Shown here piece after piece: positions 21,440 through 33,890 of a stretch of DNA of 64,000 nt. Position 1 is the stretch's first letter. Each line of letters begins with the position of its first letter. The DNA is from Dugong dugon (taxonomy: Eukaryota > Chordata > Mammalia > Sirenia > Dugongidae): assembly GCA_030035585.1 (NCBI GenBank), contig CM057464.1, positions 77,112,919 to 77,176,918 of the forward strand, given 5' to 3'. Position numbers and translations under genes: made by a program. The notes below the pieces were generated by a model. The model was not told the origin of the DNA. It worked only from the letters and a program-made list of their open reading frames with translations, and made no database searches.

Positions 21440-21885
21440 GTCAGGGTTTATAGGATACAGTCCTTTAGGGAGGAGTGGTCATTTGTTTAAGCCCACCTTA
21501 CCATCTGTGGTGCCTTGTGTGTTGCTACCAGCTATGCCATTGCTATTTCAAATACCAGCAGGGTCACCCTTGGTGGACAGGTTTTGCCAGAGCTTCCGAG
21601 CTAAAGCAGACTAGGAAGATCTACTTCTGAAAATCAGCCAGTGAAAACAAATATTGTTCTCATGGAATATGAAAATTGAATATTTCATAGAATATTGTCT
21701 GATAGAATGCTGGACGATGAGCCCTTAGGTTAAAGGCATTCAAAATAAACAATGGCCGTAACAACGGACTTGTTCACACCAACAACTGTGAAGACAGCAC
21801 AGACTAGGCAACGTTTTATTCTGTTGTACGTGGGGTCACCATGAGTCGAAGCCAACTCAATGGCAACTAACAACAACTACAGCCA
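21440..21885 (+). mobile_element. RTE-derived element, internally deleted
   Basis: The segment includes GGTCACCCTTGGTGGACAGG, CTACTTCTGAAAATCAGCCA and a 3' terminus GTACGTGGGGTCACCATGAG...CAATGGCAACTAACAACAAC, matching the 3' end of the RTE element at 24.4-25.7 kb. Most of the reverse-transcriptase region is missing. Confidence 0.6.
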
Positions 21886-22787
21886 TGGCAACTGACCCAG
21901 AAGATACCGGTGGGGATGGGCAATGAGTACTCTCGAGTAGCACCAAGGCTGGGCTTACCAGCATCCTGTACTGAGGCAATTGCTTCTTCCCCAGCACCAT
22001 CTTCTGGATCTCAAGGCCCCTTCTCTAACACTAAAGTAAGTGGCTGTCTTTATTACCAAAGCTGTCTCACACTGAAAACATTTTACAAATATATGTCACA
22101 GGAAAACCCTTTCCACAACTGAACACCACATGATACATTTCACTTCTCCTTTTGTTCTCCAAAGCACTAAAAAAATAATGAATAATAAAATCAAAGCTCT
22201 CTTTCGTCAGCTCACCCTACTCTTTTCCCATGTATGTATTGGTGTTTTATTTTCTTTTCATTATTTCTTCTTACTATGTATTTTCCTCTATGAAACTGTT
22301 TCCAAAAGTATTATAGAGTTTGACTGGGGGGAAATAAATATCTCCTAACTTATGCTTCCTTAAAAAAAAAAAAAGCTAGGTAAACTTAGTTTGACTGGTG
22401 CCTAATGGGGAAGCCTAATGCAGAGTAAGATAGAGATTCTTAGTGATTTTTTTTTGGCCATCATGTGCTTAAAACTCTATTAACAATCAAAACAAAAATA
22501 AAGAAAAAACAAACCCGCCCTACAAAAATGTGGGTTAGCAGATAGAGCCTGGAAAACCTCATGAAGTCTTGCTCCTTCCCGCGCAAATGTTGGGAGATTT
22601 TGCCTGCCCCTGTCTCTGGAGCAAATGGTCTGAGAAGTGGGGTTTACCAGCTGTTCTGGGCATAAATGTGGATGAAATCCCTTGCTGCTGAGATGCTTGT
22701 AACTCCTTTGTCTTTTCTACTTTTTTTCCCTTTCCTTGCAGCCTTTTTCTTGGAAAGAAAAAGCCTGTAAGTTTACTGTTATAAGCT
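21886..22787. other. Intergenic DNA, nothing recognised
   Basis: A-rich tracts at 22360-22375 and 22480-22510 may be tails of old retroelements. No gene was recognised. Confidence 0.4.
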
Positions 22788-23000
22788 ACCACCACACCTA
22801 CCAGTTGCTGTCAAGTTGACTCTGGCTCATGATAACCCCACGTATGTCAGAGTAGAACTGTGCTCCGTAGGGTTTTCGGGCTGATTTTTTCAGAAGTAGA
22901 TCACCAGGCCTTTCTTCCGGGGTGACCCTGGGTGGACTCAAACCTCCATCCTTTCTGTTAGCAGCCAAAAGCATTAACCATCTGCACGACCCAGGGACTT
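22788..23000 (-). mobile_element. AfroSINE, old long class, reverse orientation
   Basis: The tail CAGTTGCTGTCAAGTTGACT, middle AGAAGTAGATCACCAGGCCT and head GCATTAACCATCTGCACGAC-CCAGGGACTT are all recognisable. Confidence 0.88.
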
Positions 23001-23693
23001 GATTCCAATGCTGATGATTGCTAAAGTCTTTGCTAGTTCATTGGTCCCAGGTAAACAAATAAACCTTCATAGGTAAAATACTTGATCCTTCCCACGAAGA
23101 CCACTGAAATCTGCCCCACAAACAAAGTAGAATGAATAGATCAAGTAAATCCAAATATCTCATTCATCCAACAAACATGTATTATGCATATTCTAGTTGT
23201 CAATTCCTTTGCTAAAGAGCTAAGAATCCAAATTTGAATAAAACACAGATCTTGCCCTTTGGCAGTTTGCCATCCAATCGTATTTACTAGCTGTGATTAA
23301 GTTTCTTTATTATGGATATTAATGTAAATTGATAATATACAACCTTTCAAGCAAGATTTTAAACCTGACCTTCGTGTAGCAATATCATGGACATATTAAA
23401 AGATAATTGAACATTTGCAGGTATATATTGTTATAAATTTTACTGTCTATTCTAGACCAATCCAATTAGGAATCTGAAATGCAGAAAGAAACTTAAAGGC
23501 AAGGTTTTATTTTGAGCTAAAAAAGAAAAGGAAAAACAAAGTTATGTTTCTCCTACCTTCTGTCCTTATCAGAGCTTTCATTCAACTCTCATTTCTTCTT
23601 TGATGCCATCCTTTAAAATTCCAGTCCAAATTAACGTCTTCTTTTTCAATCTGCATAATTAATGTGTTAATACGCCCCTTATATATTTTAATC
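23001..23693. other. Intergenic DNA with one old repeat fragment
   Basis: 23165-23285 (TCATCCAACAAACATGTATT...AAACACAGATCTTGCCCTTT) resembles the unresolved ancient repeat at 11680. The rest is AT-rich and unrecognised. Confidence 0.4.
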
Positions 23694-23867
23694 CAGTGGT
23701 TGTTATCCATACTGCACATCAGAATTACCGGTGGAGTTTTAAAAAATACCAATTTCCAGGCTCCAACCTAGAGACTGCTTTAGTCAGTGTTGGTAGGTTC
23801 CTGGCATCTACATTTTTAACACACACCATAGGTGATGCTGCCGTGCACCCCCAGTTAAGAACCACTG
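23694..23867 (+). mobile_element. MER5A-like hAT transposon, both ends present
   Basis: The element starts CAGTGGTTGTTATCCATACT and ends AGTTAAGAACCACTG, the short inverted termini of MER5A. The core (CATCAGAATTACCGGTGGAG, CTGGCATCTACATTTTTAAC, GGTGATGCTGCCGTG) agrees. It is non-autonomous and carries no gene. Confidence 0.85.
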
Positions 23868-24394
23868 TTCAAATTATACTTTATGATTTAGCATCTTAGT
23901 ATAATAGCACATAACCATACTCGTGCATTTATATTCTTGTATCCCAAGTGGACTGTAATCATCTTTTGGGTATAGACACTGACTTACATTACTTTGTTCT
24001 CTGTAGTACAGAACAGAATACATTGCATTAGTGACAATTTCCATACTTTATGTTTGAAAATAAAATGGTAAAAAATGGCAAGATGTGTCCTTTCAACAAT
24101 CTCTACACAATTCTACCATATCTATTTTCCAATTCATAGTCTTCACACTGTGGTGGAACAAATACAACTATGAGAAAATAACATGTACTCTCTATTTAAT
24201 GTTATTTTCAGAAAGCTATCTAAATTAGAGCAATCCCTAAAGAGTTTCTGAGAAGGATACTATCTGTAGTAGAGTAGAATTAGACTTACTTTGGTTCAAA
24301 TTGAAGTTCTCTTCTTATTTGGGCTATTGTGAGGAAAAAGAAAGATAAAATTATGTAAGTGCATGGGTCTTAGTAAGCATTCAATACATGATAT
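23868..24394. other. AT-rich intergenic DNA, nothing recognised
   Basis: No repeat consensus or coding frame was recognised. Confidence 0.45.
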
Positions 24395-25715
24395 AGCTAA
24401 TATAAATGTGGAAGAGATCCATATTTATGCCTATTCCAAAGAAAGGTGATCCAACTGAATGCAGAAATTATTGAACAATATCATTAATATCACATGCAAG
24501 TAAAATTTTGCTGAAGATCATTCAAAAGCAACTGCAGCAGTACATCAATAGGGAATTGCCAGAAATTCAAGCCAGATTCAGAAGAGGTAATGGAACCAGG
24601 GATATCATTGCTGATGTCAGATGGATCCTGGCTGAAAGCAGATAATACCAGAAAGGTGTTTACCTGTGTTTTATTCACTATGCAAAGGCATTCAACCATG
24701 TGGATCATAACAAATTATGGATAACATTGTGGAGAATGGGAATTCCAGAGCACTTAATTGTGCTCATGAGGAACTTGTAAATGGATCAAGAGGCAGTTGT
24801 TGAGACAGAACAAGCAGATACTGCGTGGTTTTATAGTCAGAAGATCTGTATGCTGAGCAAATAATCCAAGATGCTGGACTAAAGGAAGAAGAATGGGGCA
24901 TCAGGATTAAGACTCATTAACAACTTGGCGTTAATTGGATGACACCACTTCGCTTGCTGAAAGTGAAGAGGACTTGAAGCACTTACTATTAAAGATCAAG
25001 AACCACAGCCTTCAGTATGGATTATGCCTCAACGTAAAGAAAACAAAAATCCTCACAACTGGATCAGTAAACAACATCATGATAAATGGAGAAAAGATTG
25101 ACATTGTCAAGGATTTCATTTTATTTGCATCCATAATCAATGGCCATGGAAGCAGCAGTCAGGAAATCAAACGACATATTGCAGCGGGCAAATCTTCTGC
25201 AAAAGACCTCTTTAACATGTTTAAAAGCAAAGATGTCACTTTAAAGACTAAGGTGCGCCTGCCACAAGCCATGATATTTTCAATCGCCTCGTATGCATGT
25301 GAAAGGCTGGCAATGAATAAGGAAGATGAAAGAAGAATTGATGCCTTGGAATTACGGTGTTGGTGAAGAATATTGAATATACCATGGACTGCCAAAAGAA
25401 CTAACAAATCTGTCTTGGAAGAGGTACAGCCAGAATGTTCCTTAGAAGCAAGGATGGCGAGACTTTGTCTCATGTAATTTGGACACGTTATCGGGAGGGA
25501 TCAGTCCCTGGAGAAGGACATCATACTTGGTAAAGTAGAGGGTCAGCGAAAAAAGGAAGAACTTCAACGAGTTGGATTGACATAGTGGCTGCAACAATGG
25601 GCTCAAGCATAACAATGATTGTGAGGATGGCACAAGACCGGGCAGTGTTTCCTTCTGTTGTACATAGGGTCGCTATGAGTCGGAACCTACTCGATGGCAC
25701 CTAACAACAGCAGCA
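24395..25715 (+). pseudogene. RTE-type LINE fragment with broken reverse transcriptase
   Basis: A 5'-truncated RTE-clade LINE (RTE1_LA type in elephants) covering the C-terminal half of the reverse transcriptase and the 3' end. Around 24670-24720 the text encodes an AKAF-N-VDH-like motif. The frame 24935-25366 (143 aa) starts next to the DD of the catalytic box (DDTTSLAESEEDLK) and continues with LNVKKTKIL and RRIDALELRCW, typical of the RT thumb region. Stops and frameshifts on both sides make it inactive. Its 3' terminus (GGTCGCTATGAGTCGGAACC, CTCGATGGCACCTAACAAC) is nearly identical to AfroSINE tails, in line with AfroSINEs using RTE machinery. Confidence 0.9.
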
Positions 25716-25924
25716 ATATAGCTGTGAGGTATTTGGGAAATCCCTTTGTCCCCAAGAATTTTCTCAGCATTCAGAGTCTGTGTCTTATATTCTGATAATC
25801 AGTTACTCCCAGACACATCTAGTCATAGAATGACGGAGCTGGAGAGGCCTGCTGGAATGATTAAATACTTCAATCTTCATTGTTTAACCTACGAACCAAT
25901 TTAGGGCTAATTAGCCAAAGTGAT

Positions 25925-26075
25925 TCATTCACATTAGTGAGGTTCACAATCGTTTTACTCCACAAAGCTGTTTTAAGGGTCAGTGAGATAATGCAGGGAG
26001 AAGCCCCAGTGCAGTATCTGGCATAGACTAGTCACTCGACAAATCACAGTTATTATTATTAATATAGTAATATTA
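25925..26075 (+). mobile_element. MIR SINE 3' half
   Basis: CTGTTTTAAGGGTCAGTGAG, ATAATGCAGGGAGAAGCCCC and GTGCAGTATCTGGCATAGAC, then TTATTATTATTAA, fit the MIR 3' region. Confidence 0.6.
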
Positions 26076-26284
26076 ATAGCCTGAACTACAACCCAGTTCT
26101 GCTAACCTTCAGTTCAGTTCATTGCTCTTTTCTTTCCTCTTAAAATGCAGAGTTCTTATAAAAAGGTAGTTACGACAACTGGGAAGAACAATAAATTAGA
26201 CCCGTTGATAATCTTTAAATGTATTAATTAAAAACAAATTAATCATACCAGCCAGCGAATAGGAAGGTAGTATATCATATTCTG

Positions 26285-26512
26285 GCATAGATTATTATAG
26301 AGTCGGACCTTCATCTGGATTTAGTTTTATTCACTATGAGCATGGGCCATGTTATTTAATCTCCTTAACCTTTACTTTTCTCAACTGTGAAATGAGGGCA
26401 ATACAATACCTGACTCAGAGGGTTATTGTGAAGAATTAATTATACATGAAGACATTTCAAAGTCTCTGAAAAATAGCAAGCTTTGAATAAAGGTTATTTA
26501 TTATTATTATTC
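26285..26512 (+). mobile_element. MIR SINE, near full length
   Basis: CATGTTATTTAATCTCCTTA, TTTCTCAACTGTGAAATGAG, GAGGGTTATTGTGAAGAATT and AAAGGTTATTTATTATTATT follow the MIR order. Confidence 0.75.
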
Positions 26513-29110
26513 TATAATTATTTATAAATACGATTACCATCATTTGTCATCCACACCAGGACACCTCTGTGAGTAAAAGGTGGTGATATTAGTAATGACA
26601 CTGGGACAGCAAGGGTAAACCTCGACATGTGGTCATGCTGACTACAGTATATTTTCTATAAGAAAGCAAATTCCTAGGGAAGTGTTACATTGTGCAGAAG
26701 GGTTACACACAAGGCTTGGAAAGATGTTAAGCATGGGTCAGACTCAAGGTGGGCACAAAAGAAGTATGGTGCTGCCTTCTTCCAAATTCCTTTGAGACAA
26801 AACAGATGGAGGTGTGGTGTTTCTACAGTATTTATAACTTAACTATTATCTTTCCTAAGCTACGTCCTGGGAAATACACTTTCATTTAAAAAAAATTAGA
26901 AACTTTTAATAAATTACCTTCAAGAAAAAATTTCTGAAATCTGTTACACAATTTTCAGTCTCATTAAACATATAAATTGTAATTTATACGCTCTAAGTTA
27001 GTTCTTTTTAATACAAGGCAGTGTGAAGAAGAAAACAGAAACTTCTTTTCTGAGTCATCTGTGTAGCTGACAGTCATCTCTCTTACTGTTTTAGAAAGGA
27101 TTTTAGGAAGAAACAAATAATTGTGCCCTATTGTATTGTGTTCTGTTTCCACTCTGCTCCATTCCAGCCCATTCCATTCCAAAAACATTTATTGGAAGCC
27201 CACTGTATGCTGGCCCACTGTCCTATAAAATTGAATTTTCCTCCAATACAAAATGGTGATAACTTGAGAAAGGTGAGAAGGGCATACTGTAGTAACTCTT
27301 TAGACAAAGACTATTCCAAGATCCATCATGTACAGTGGACAACATTTCCTCTCCACAAGAACTTTTTCCCCCAAACCTCCTTCTTATCAGCAATAGTAAT
27401 ATATATATTTTTATATGATATCATATTCTTATATTATATTTATACTATTGTAAAAATATATATAACACAATATTTGCCGATTCAACATTTTTCACATACA
27501 CAATACAGTGACACCAATTATAATGATATGAATATTGATTCATTACAATCTCTTAACAAAACCTATTTCTTTATTTGTAGATTTTTGCTTTGCTTTGTTG
27601 TTTTTTTATTTTTTGCTTTGTATTATAGGAGTTCATAACCTTAAGTTCTGGTGATATAAGACATATGAAAACCGTATGTATATGAATCAATACACTACCG
27701 CCACACCGCTACAATGTAGAATAAAATCAAAAGGGTTTCTCACTTGTTTGACATTAATTTAATGTCCCATTTAGCTTTTATCTGATGCAAAGAGCTGCTT
27801 CATCCATTTAAGCTTTCCTGTTCGGGTCTATAACGAAGTGTTCTGTACCTGTCATGTAAGCAGAGTTCATAACTGAAATCACAAACAGATGAGGGGACTC
27901 ACCTTCATTGTTCAAAACATTGAACCTCCAAACAGCCAGTGTCAGATTTATTCCAACTTTCATTTTTTCTATCATACATCTTCACCTACAGTCCCAGAGG
28001 AGCAGAACAACTTTGAAGCATTATGCATTCACACATATAGGCATCTATAAGGCATTCCCATACCGAATATGAATTCAGATCATGGCAAATTTAACAACAG
28101 CAGAGATTGTCAAATGTACTCCAAACAAAATAAATTATCCAACCAACCGTTTATACTTAAGTGCTTTTAATATTCTGTTTTTGAAAAACAGTTTAACTTT
28201 AAGCAGCATTCCAGTTATGATCAGTCTCTCCTGAGGAAGTTTTTTATGAGATTGAATGAAGATAATGACAACCACTAGTCATTTCCATTAGCATAAGGCA
28301 AGAGGCAGACTACAATATTTATAAGCAGCAAAGACACGGCAGTGAAAATATGACTCCTATAACCTGGGCAGGCTTCTGACTACAGCTGACTGCTATTTTG
28401 TAAAGTGAAGCTGGTCTAAGTCTGGAAGTAGTATATTTAATAGGATGTTCATCATAAGACCTAATTGTTTTCCAGCACAGGGTATGAAGCTTTATGTCCT
28501 CTGTCAACCAAAAACAAACGATCATACTGCTTAATGACTATTCAATTAAGGTTTATGTGCTACTTTTACAGCATAAACTATTTGATGAATAAACCCTGAG
28601 AAGCCATTTGAGAACTAAGTTTGGTGGAACCTCATCTATTATTAAAAATTCCCAGAATTCTTATAGTATCTCAAACTACCAGCTAGGGAATATAGAACAC
28701 GTATCGATACTCAATAATCTACTCTCCTGTAAGAATGAAAGAAAAATCCAACATGTGGAAGGATATTATCTATGTAGCTTCAGCTTTACTGCCTTGAAAT
28801 TGATCAAAACAGGGTTAAAATAGAAATGACTGGGTAAGGCTAACTAAAATACGGTGAAATTTGGTTTATTATATGAGAGGCTCACCCTTAGTATTTCAAT
28901 TGCCTTCTTAACTTGTAACTTCACACTTGTTGATATTTCTGTTTCCTTATATAGAACTTAGCACTTTTAAAGCACTAGTTGATTGGATGTATTAATTCAA
29001 CATCCTCCCTTTCATAAAAGTTTTGTAAAATTACTAAAATATATATTTTCACTGGAAGAGTATCATTTTTGAAACTATGAGAAAAATAATTCCTAGCTTT
29101 TTAGTTATTT
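26513..29110. other. Repeat-poor intergenic block, function unknown
   Basis: About 2.6 kb with almost no recognisable repeat, apart from a possible MIR scrap near 27170-27230 and AT-rich low-complexity sequence at 27400-27470. No exon was recognised. Low repeat density can mark constrained regulatory DNA or simply old unique sequence. Confidence 0.4.
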
Positions 29111-29115
29111 GGATA

Positions 29116-29585
29116 TTTGTTGTTGTTGTTGTTAGGTGCCCTTGAGTCAGCTCCGACTCATAGCAACCTTATGTATAACCCAACAAAAATGTTGCCCAGT
29201 CCTGCACCAGTCTTGTAACAGCAGGTACTTTTGAGCCCACTGTTGGCAGCCACCATATCAATTCATCTCATTGAAGGACTCTTTCTTTTTCACTGACCCT
29301 CTACTTTACCAAGCATGATGTCCTTCTCCAGCGATTGGTCACTCCTGATGACGTGTCCAAAGTAAGCTAGACAAAGTCTCGCCATCCTGGCTTCTAAGGA
29401 GCACTCTAGCTGTACTTCCTCCAAGACTGATTTGTTCATTCTTCTGGCAGCCCATGGTATATTCAATATGCTTTGCCAAAACCACAGTTCAAATGTGTCA
29501 GTTCTTCTTTGATTTTCCTTTTTCATTGTCCAGCTTTTGTATGCATGAGGTATACAGCAGTATTATATTTATCCATTGCTTTTCA
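29116..29585 (-). pseudogene. RTE-type LINE 3' fragment, reverse orientation
   Basis: The reverse complement of 29290-29526 encodes a frame (RRTDTFELWFWQSILNIPW..., SLEARMARLCLAYFGHVIR) that parallels the segment after the RT thumb in the 24.4-kb copy. The 3' terminus at 29116-29165 reads (GTT)n then AGGTGCCCTTGAGTCAGCTC. The element is truncated and non-functional. Confidence 0.85.
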
Positions 29586-30173
29586 TTCTAATATAAGAAC
29601 TCTGATGTCTCCAACACTAGGGCAGCTAATTAATAATATCCTTTATTGCCCTGATGACATTTGGCACATTAGACACAGGAAAAAGAAAGAAAAAAGCAAC
29701 AAGAACTGAAGAAATCAGATGGTGATCTTTTAATATCATGCATAGTAATTGCAAATGCTGATGTATATACTTTAATTGCACTGTGGCTGTCTTTTTCCTC
29801 CCCTCCTACAGTTTAACATATCAACATGTGGTTCAGAAAACAGGAGAAATTAAATGGCAAATGTAAGAGATGTCAAATGTTCTTGACATCTTCCCACCAG
29901 GCACACAACTGAAAAATGATAACCTTATCACATGGTTGGTTGAAGTTTAAAGATGAATGCTTTTGATTATAAGTCAATGAGCCTTTCATTTTTTAGTTCA
30001 TTTTGCATTTCTTAAACACCTTTTCACTGAAAAGTATGCATTTGAATTCAATTACTTTAGCGCTATGGTTTTATGATTTGTAATAGATAAATGTGGCTCT
30101 ATGGTGTTTCAGCACATTAAGCATTTTAGTCAAGCAACTTTATTATAATTTTTTAATGTATCATTACTTGACA

Positions 30174-30360
30174 TTAACCCTTTTGTGACCCAATTATTTT
30201 TTCCTTCTAATTTTTTGTTGATACTTGTGTTTCCAGTAATGGAGTGTGTCTGAATTTTTGGTAGGTAACTCCTACTGTTGGAGTTCAGAGGTACATATGT
30301 GTGCCCCTTGTGAACACAAATTCTACCTCCAGAGTCCAGAGGTACATATGTGTACCAAAT
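30174..30360. repeat. Possible piggyBac-like end and 51-bp-spaced repeat
   Basis: TTAA (30174-30177) is followed by CCCTTTTGTGACC, the form of piggyBac-type termini (TTAA target, CCC start). Downstream, CAGAGGTACATATGTGT occurs exactly at 30286-30302 and 30337-30353, spaced 51 bp, and CAGAGGTAC again at 30552. On the minus strand the two units encode TYVPLDS and TYVPLNS 17 residues apart within an 81-aa frame. No opposite terminus ending in GGGTTAA was found, so the transposon reading is tentative. Confidence 0.35.
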
Positions 30361-30679
30361 TTTAAAAAAATTCAAAATTCATGTTTTTCCTACCAAAAAT
30401 TCAATGATTCAGCACCACCTCATACAATACCTTGTAAAAACAGTAATTTGTGGCACATGCCTATTTTGTTTGTTTGTTTCAAACTGTTATATAGGACCCT
30501 GCCTGCCAGCAGCATGTACTGTCAGTGGGACAGAAGCTTCCCAGTGAACCCCAGAGGTACAAAAAGTAAGTGGTAGCTATGTATACCACCAGTCCTGAAA
30601 AGAATTATAACCTCACTGGACATACTTTCTCTAATATTTAATATTTCATATTCTAACTCATATTTTAAGATACTATGTA

Positions 30680-30889
30680 AAGGAGCACTGGTGGTGTAGT
30701 GATTAAGTGCTCGGCTGCTAACCAAAAGGTGAGTGGTTCACACCCACCAGCTGCTCTGTGGGACAAAGACGTGGCAGTCTGCTTCTGTAAAGATTATAGC
30801 CTTGGAAACCCTATGGGGCAGTTCTAGTCTGTCCTACGGGGTCGCTATGAGTTAGAATTGACTTGATGGCAGTGGGTTTTTTTTTTTTT
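30680..30889 (+). mobile_element. AfroSINE, full-length class, with TSD
   Basis: AAGATACTAT flanks the copy at 30667-30676 and 30890-30899. The undeleted middle (AAAGACGTGGCAGTCTGCTT) and a pure T-run at the end are present. Confidence 0.93.
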
Positions 30890-30899
30890 AAGATACTAT

Positions 30900-31769
30900 T
30901 TCATATTCTAATTCCTGTCTAGTCTGTATTTGAAGCTACTAAGTAACACGTGACATATATTTACACGTGTTAGATGGACATTTGATAGAAAAAGTGGTTA
31001 AGGATGAGATAATAAATCCTTTTTTACTTCTAATTAAAAATCCAGCAAGTATGTTTCCCAGTTATTTTACAGCCAATTTTCATGTTAAAAATTAGAGTAG
31101 AAGCAAGACTTACAACCAGAATAATTTTATATACTGTGCTATATAATGAAATATTGTAGGAACTAAAGTATGAGGGATAAGCTTTGGGTTTCATTATGCT
31201 AACATAAGACGTAAATCACTGATGTGAAATGTAGCCCAAACTACTCAGAAACACCTGTGTTTTATGTTATACTTTTTTTCCTATTAATTTCACTATAAAG
31301 GTACATTCTGAAGTATAAGAGGAATTGCGTTGAGTATAATTCATGCTTACATGCTCCACAAAGGTAAAGCAGAAGAGAGAGGCAACAATTTATTGGGCAA
31401 TTTTGGCAAATGCCCTATATTGGAGTTGATTATAAGCTCAGTAGATAATACTTACTTCTTAACTTTACTGTTATAAGGTAGGGGGAAAAAAACCTTCAAA
31501 ACTGCCTAACCAGTAAATTTGGAGGCTGGGTAAGTATACGGAAAATTACAAAACTAATGTTCTATGAAAGTCTAAAATAAGAACACTATTCATTCACTAA
31601 GTTCTGGTAAGATCTGAATATTGTTCTGAAAGAACAAATACATGCAGCGTTAAAGATGGTATAAAATGGATATTCTAAGGCATATAAACAAGATTTTATT
31701 TTATTTTTAATCATAAAGGTTATTCATAGATTATTTTTCACTACAGTATCTTCATTTTGAAATTTAAAC
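30900..31769. other. AT-rich intergenic DNA, nothing recognised
   Basis: No repeat consensus or coding frame was recognised. Confidence 0.45.
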
Positions 31770-31780
31770 CCATCAAAACA

Positions 31781-31939
31781 TTAAAAAACCCATTGCTATC
31801 GAGTCCATTTCGACTCATAGTGACCCTATAGGACAGAGTAGAACTGCCCCATGGGGTTTCCAAGGAGAGCCTGGTGGATTCAAACTGCTGACCTTTTGGT
31901 TAGCAGCTGTAGCTCTTAACCACTACGCCACCAGGGTTT
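31781..31939 (-). mobile_element. AfroSINE, deleted class, with TSD
   Basis: Reverse-oriented copy close to consensus. CCATCAAAACA (from 31770) and CCATCATAACA (from 31940) look like target duplications with one mismatch. Confidence 0.92.
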
Positions 31940-31950
31940 CCATCATAACA

Positions 31951-33715
31951 CATAGTCATCAACAAATTAATACTGTGACTGTCTTGAAATTTCTATTCTC
32001 AACTTAAAATTCTGCTTTCTTGTCTTTTCATACACTGAAGGCAATGAAGAAAAAAACCCAATAAAACAACTACTATATTTAGAAACCAATACTCTGACAA
32101 GTTGAATAATTTTATTTTGATGTTGTCTACAGTCTAATTAAGAATAAAAACTATCAGTTATATATACAAGTAATTTCAGAATTGAGGTATGTGTCATTTT
32201 TATGACTTGGTAAGTCTACTGCAGTAATAATAAAGTTTAATTAGAAAATCAATAAAATTAAAGCACTAATAGTATATTTTCACATTTCTAAAAACAAATT
32301 CAGCCTCAGAAGAGAAAGAAATAATGTTCAATTAAATATTTACCAAATATCATTATCTAATCATTTATCTTTAAAGCAGTCGGGCAGCTTCTGTCCGGAG
32401 GTGAGATGGCAAGGCAGAGAGGATTAGGAGCTGGCTGAACGAACGTAGGGAAGCAGGGGTGGAAAGGAGGAGTGTGCTGTCACAGTACGGGGAGAGCAAT
32501 TAGAGTCACATAACAGTGTATGTATAAATTTTTGTATGGGAAAAGCACAAGCTCTAGAAACACCCTGAAGGTTGTCAAAATCTTTTCTTTTCTTTTTTGG
32601 TGTAGACACTGTAGACATAACTAATGTCCACTTTTATTTATACTGTGTTTATAGACCCTTTCTTCCTCTACATCGGGATTGGGGCTCAGGGAAAACCATC
32701 TCATCACCAAATACATGCATTTATTTGTATTACTATTTGCATGTTAGGTGCTGTAGCTTATTCATATACTAAGACAATATTTTAATTAGTTGCTGATGCT
32801 TAGTAGAGAAGTACATTTCCTTTTGCTGTACATTTGTTGAACAAAAGTACAGCAGTTAACCAGGCATCTGTGTAGTTTTGAGAATACCAGAAGCTGAAGT
32901 GTTTTGTACAGTCCAGCTCCCTGACCACCTGAATAAGAATTCAAGAACTAAGATCAAATTCAAGAATGAGGTTTGACCTAGAAATTGAATAAGCTAATGA
33001 CTCTCAAGGATGCTTTATTTCTTAATTTTAGAAAAAGAGATATTCTATTTTCCACACAGTGTAATATAGCAGATTAATTATAAAACAGTAAAATCTGTAT
33101 TGATTTCTCACGTATTGCCTCAGCATCGGGCTTGTGACAAAATGAGTATTTCTAGCTCCTTGCAGTGTACTTTACCAATAACGGTGGGCAGGGATAAATT
33201 GGACCAAATAGCAGAATCCTTCCAGATGACTACCCTCATACGGAAGAAGCCCGAGTCTGTGTTTGCACTGCTAAATGAAATTGTTGAGTAAATTAAATTA
33301 AGATCAACTGCTGATCTGTTTAATTTAGACTCAAATACTCTGGGATCTTTTCCTCAAAAGCAGAGTGCTTGCTTTACAATTAGGAAATTACCCTGACTTT
33401 TTTGGGGGGAATGGGGCTTTTGCAAACAGAGCCAAAATTAAACTTTAAAATCCACAGAACATTTAAAAATCTCAACTATCTAACAGTATTTATTTTAAGA
33501 TGGAAGCACTAATGCAAGTATTAGGAAACTACTAACATTTTTTCTTTGTAAAAACGCGAACCATCCAGTTTTCTTTCTTTTGAAGTTCTTGTAATCGTTG
33601 ATACTAAAAAAAAAATAAGGCCGCTCCAATTTTGAATCAAACTTAGAATGATTCCAATTATTTCTTAGTGTCTTATACTTTTAACTAATTAATTTCTTTT
33701 GACATTTTTATTGTT
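31951..33715. other. Repeat-poor intergenic block
   Basis: No recognised repeats. 32370-32560 is GC-richer (GCAGTCGGGCAGCTTCTGTC, CTGGCTGAACGAACGTAGGG), and 33095-33290 holds a few CpGs and an open 63-aa frame without recognisable similarity. Either could be regulatory or a lone non-coding exon; nothing here decides it. Confidence 0.4.
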
Positions 33716-33718
33716 GTA

Positions 33719-33890
33719 GAAGGAGCCCTGGTGGCACAGTGGTTAAGCACTCAGCTGTCAACCAGGTGTGGGAGAAAAGATGTGGCAGCCTGCTTCCGTA
33801 AAGATCACAGCCTTGGAAACCCCTTGTGACAGTTCTACTCTGTCCTATAGGGTCACTAAGAGTCGGAATCAATTCGATGGCAACAGGTTT
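33719..33890 (+). mobile_element. AfroSINE, full class with B-box region lost
   Basis: The head GGAGCCCTGGTGGCACAGTGG is near consensus, but the sequence jumps from GTCAACCAGG to GTGGGAGAAAAGATGTGGCAG, so the second promoter box is missing. The tail is normal. Confidence 0.9.

Noticed and set aside
24935..25366. Host gene encoding a reverse-transcriptase-like protein
   Set aside because: The frame is a fragment of an RTE LINE with stops and frameshifts upstream, and it ends in the LINE's own 3' terminus.
27123..27638. 171-codon plus-strand frame as a gene
   Set aside because: The translation is low-complexity and AT-driven (FLYDIIFLYYIYTIVKIYI), with no domain or splice context.
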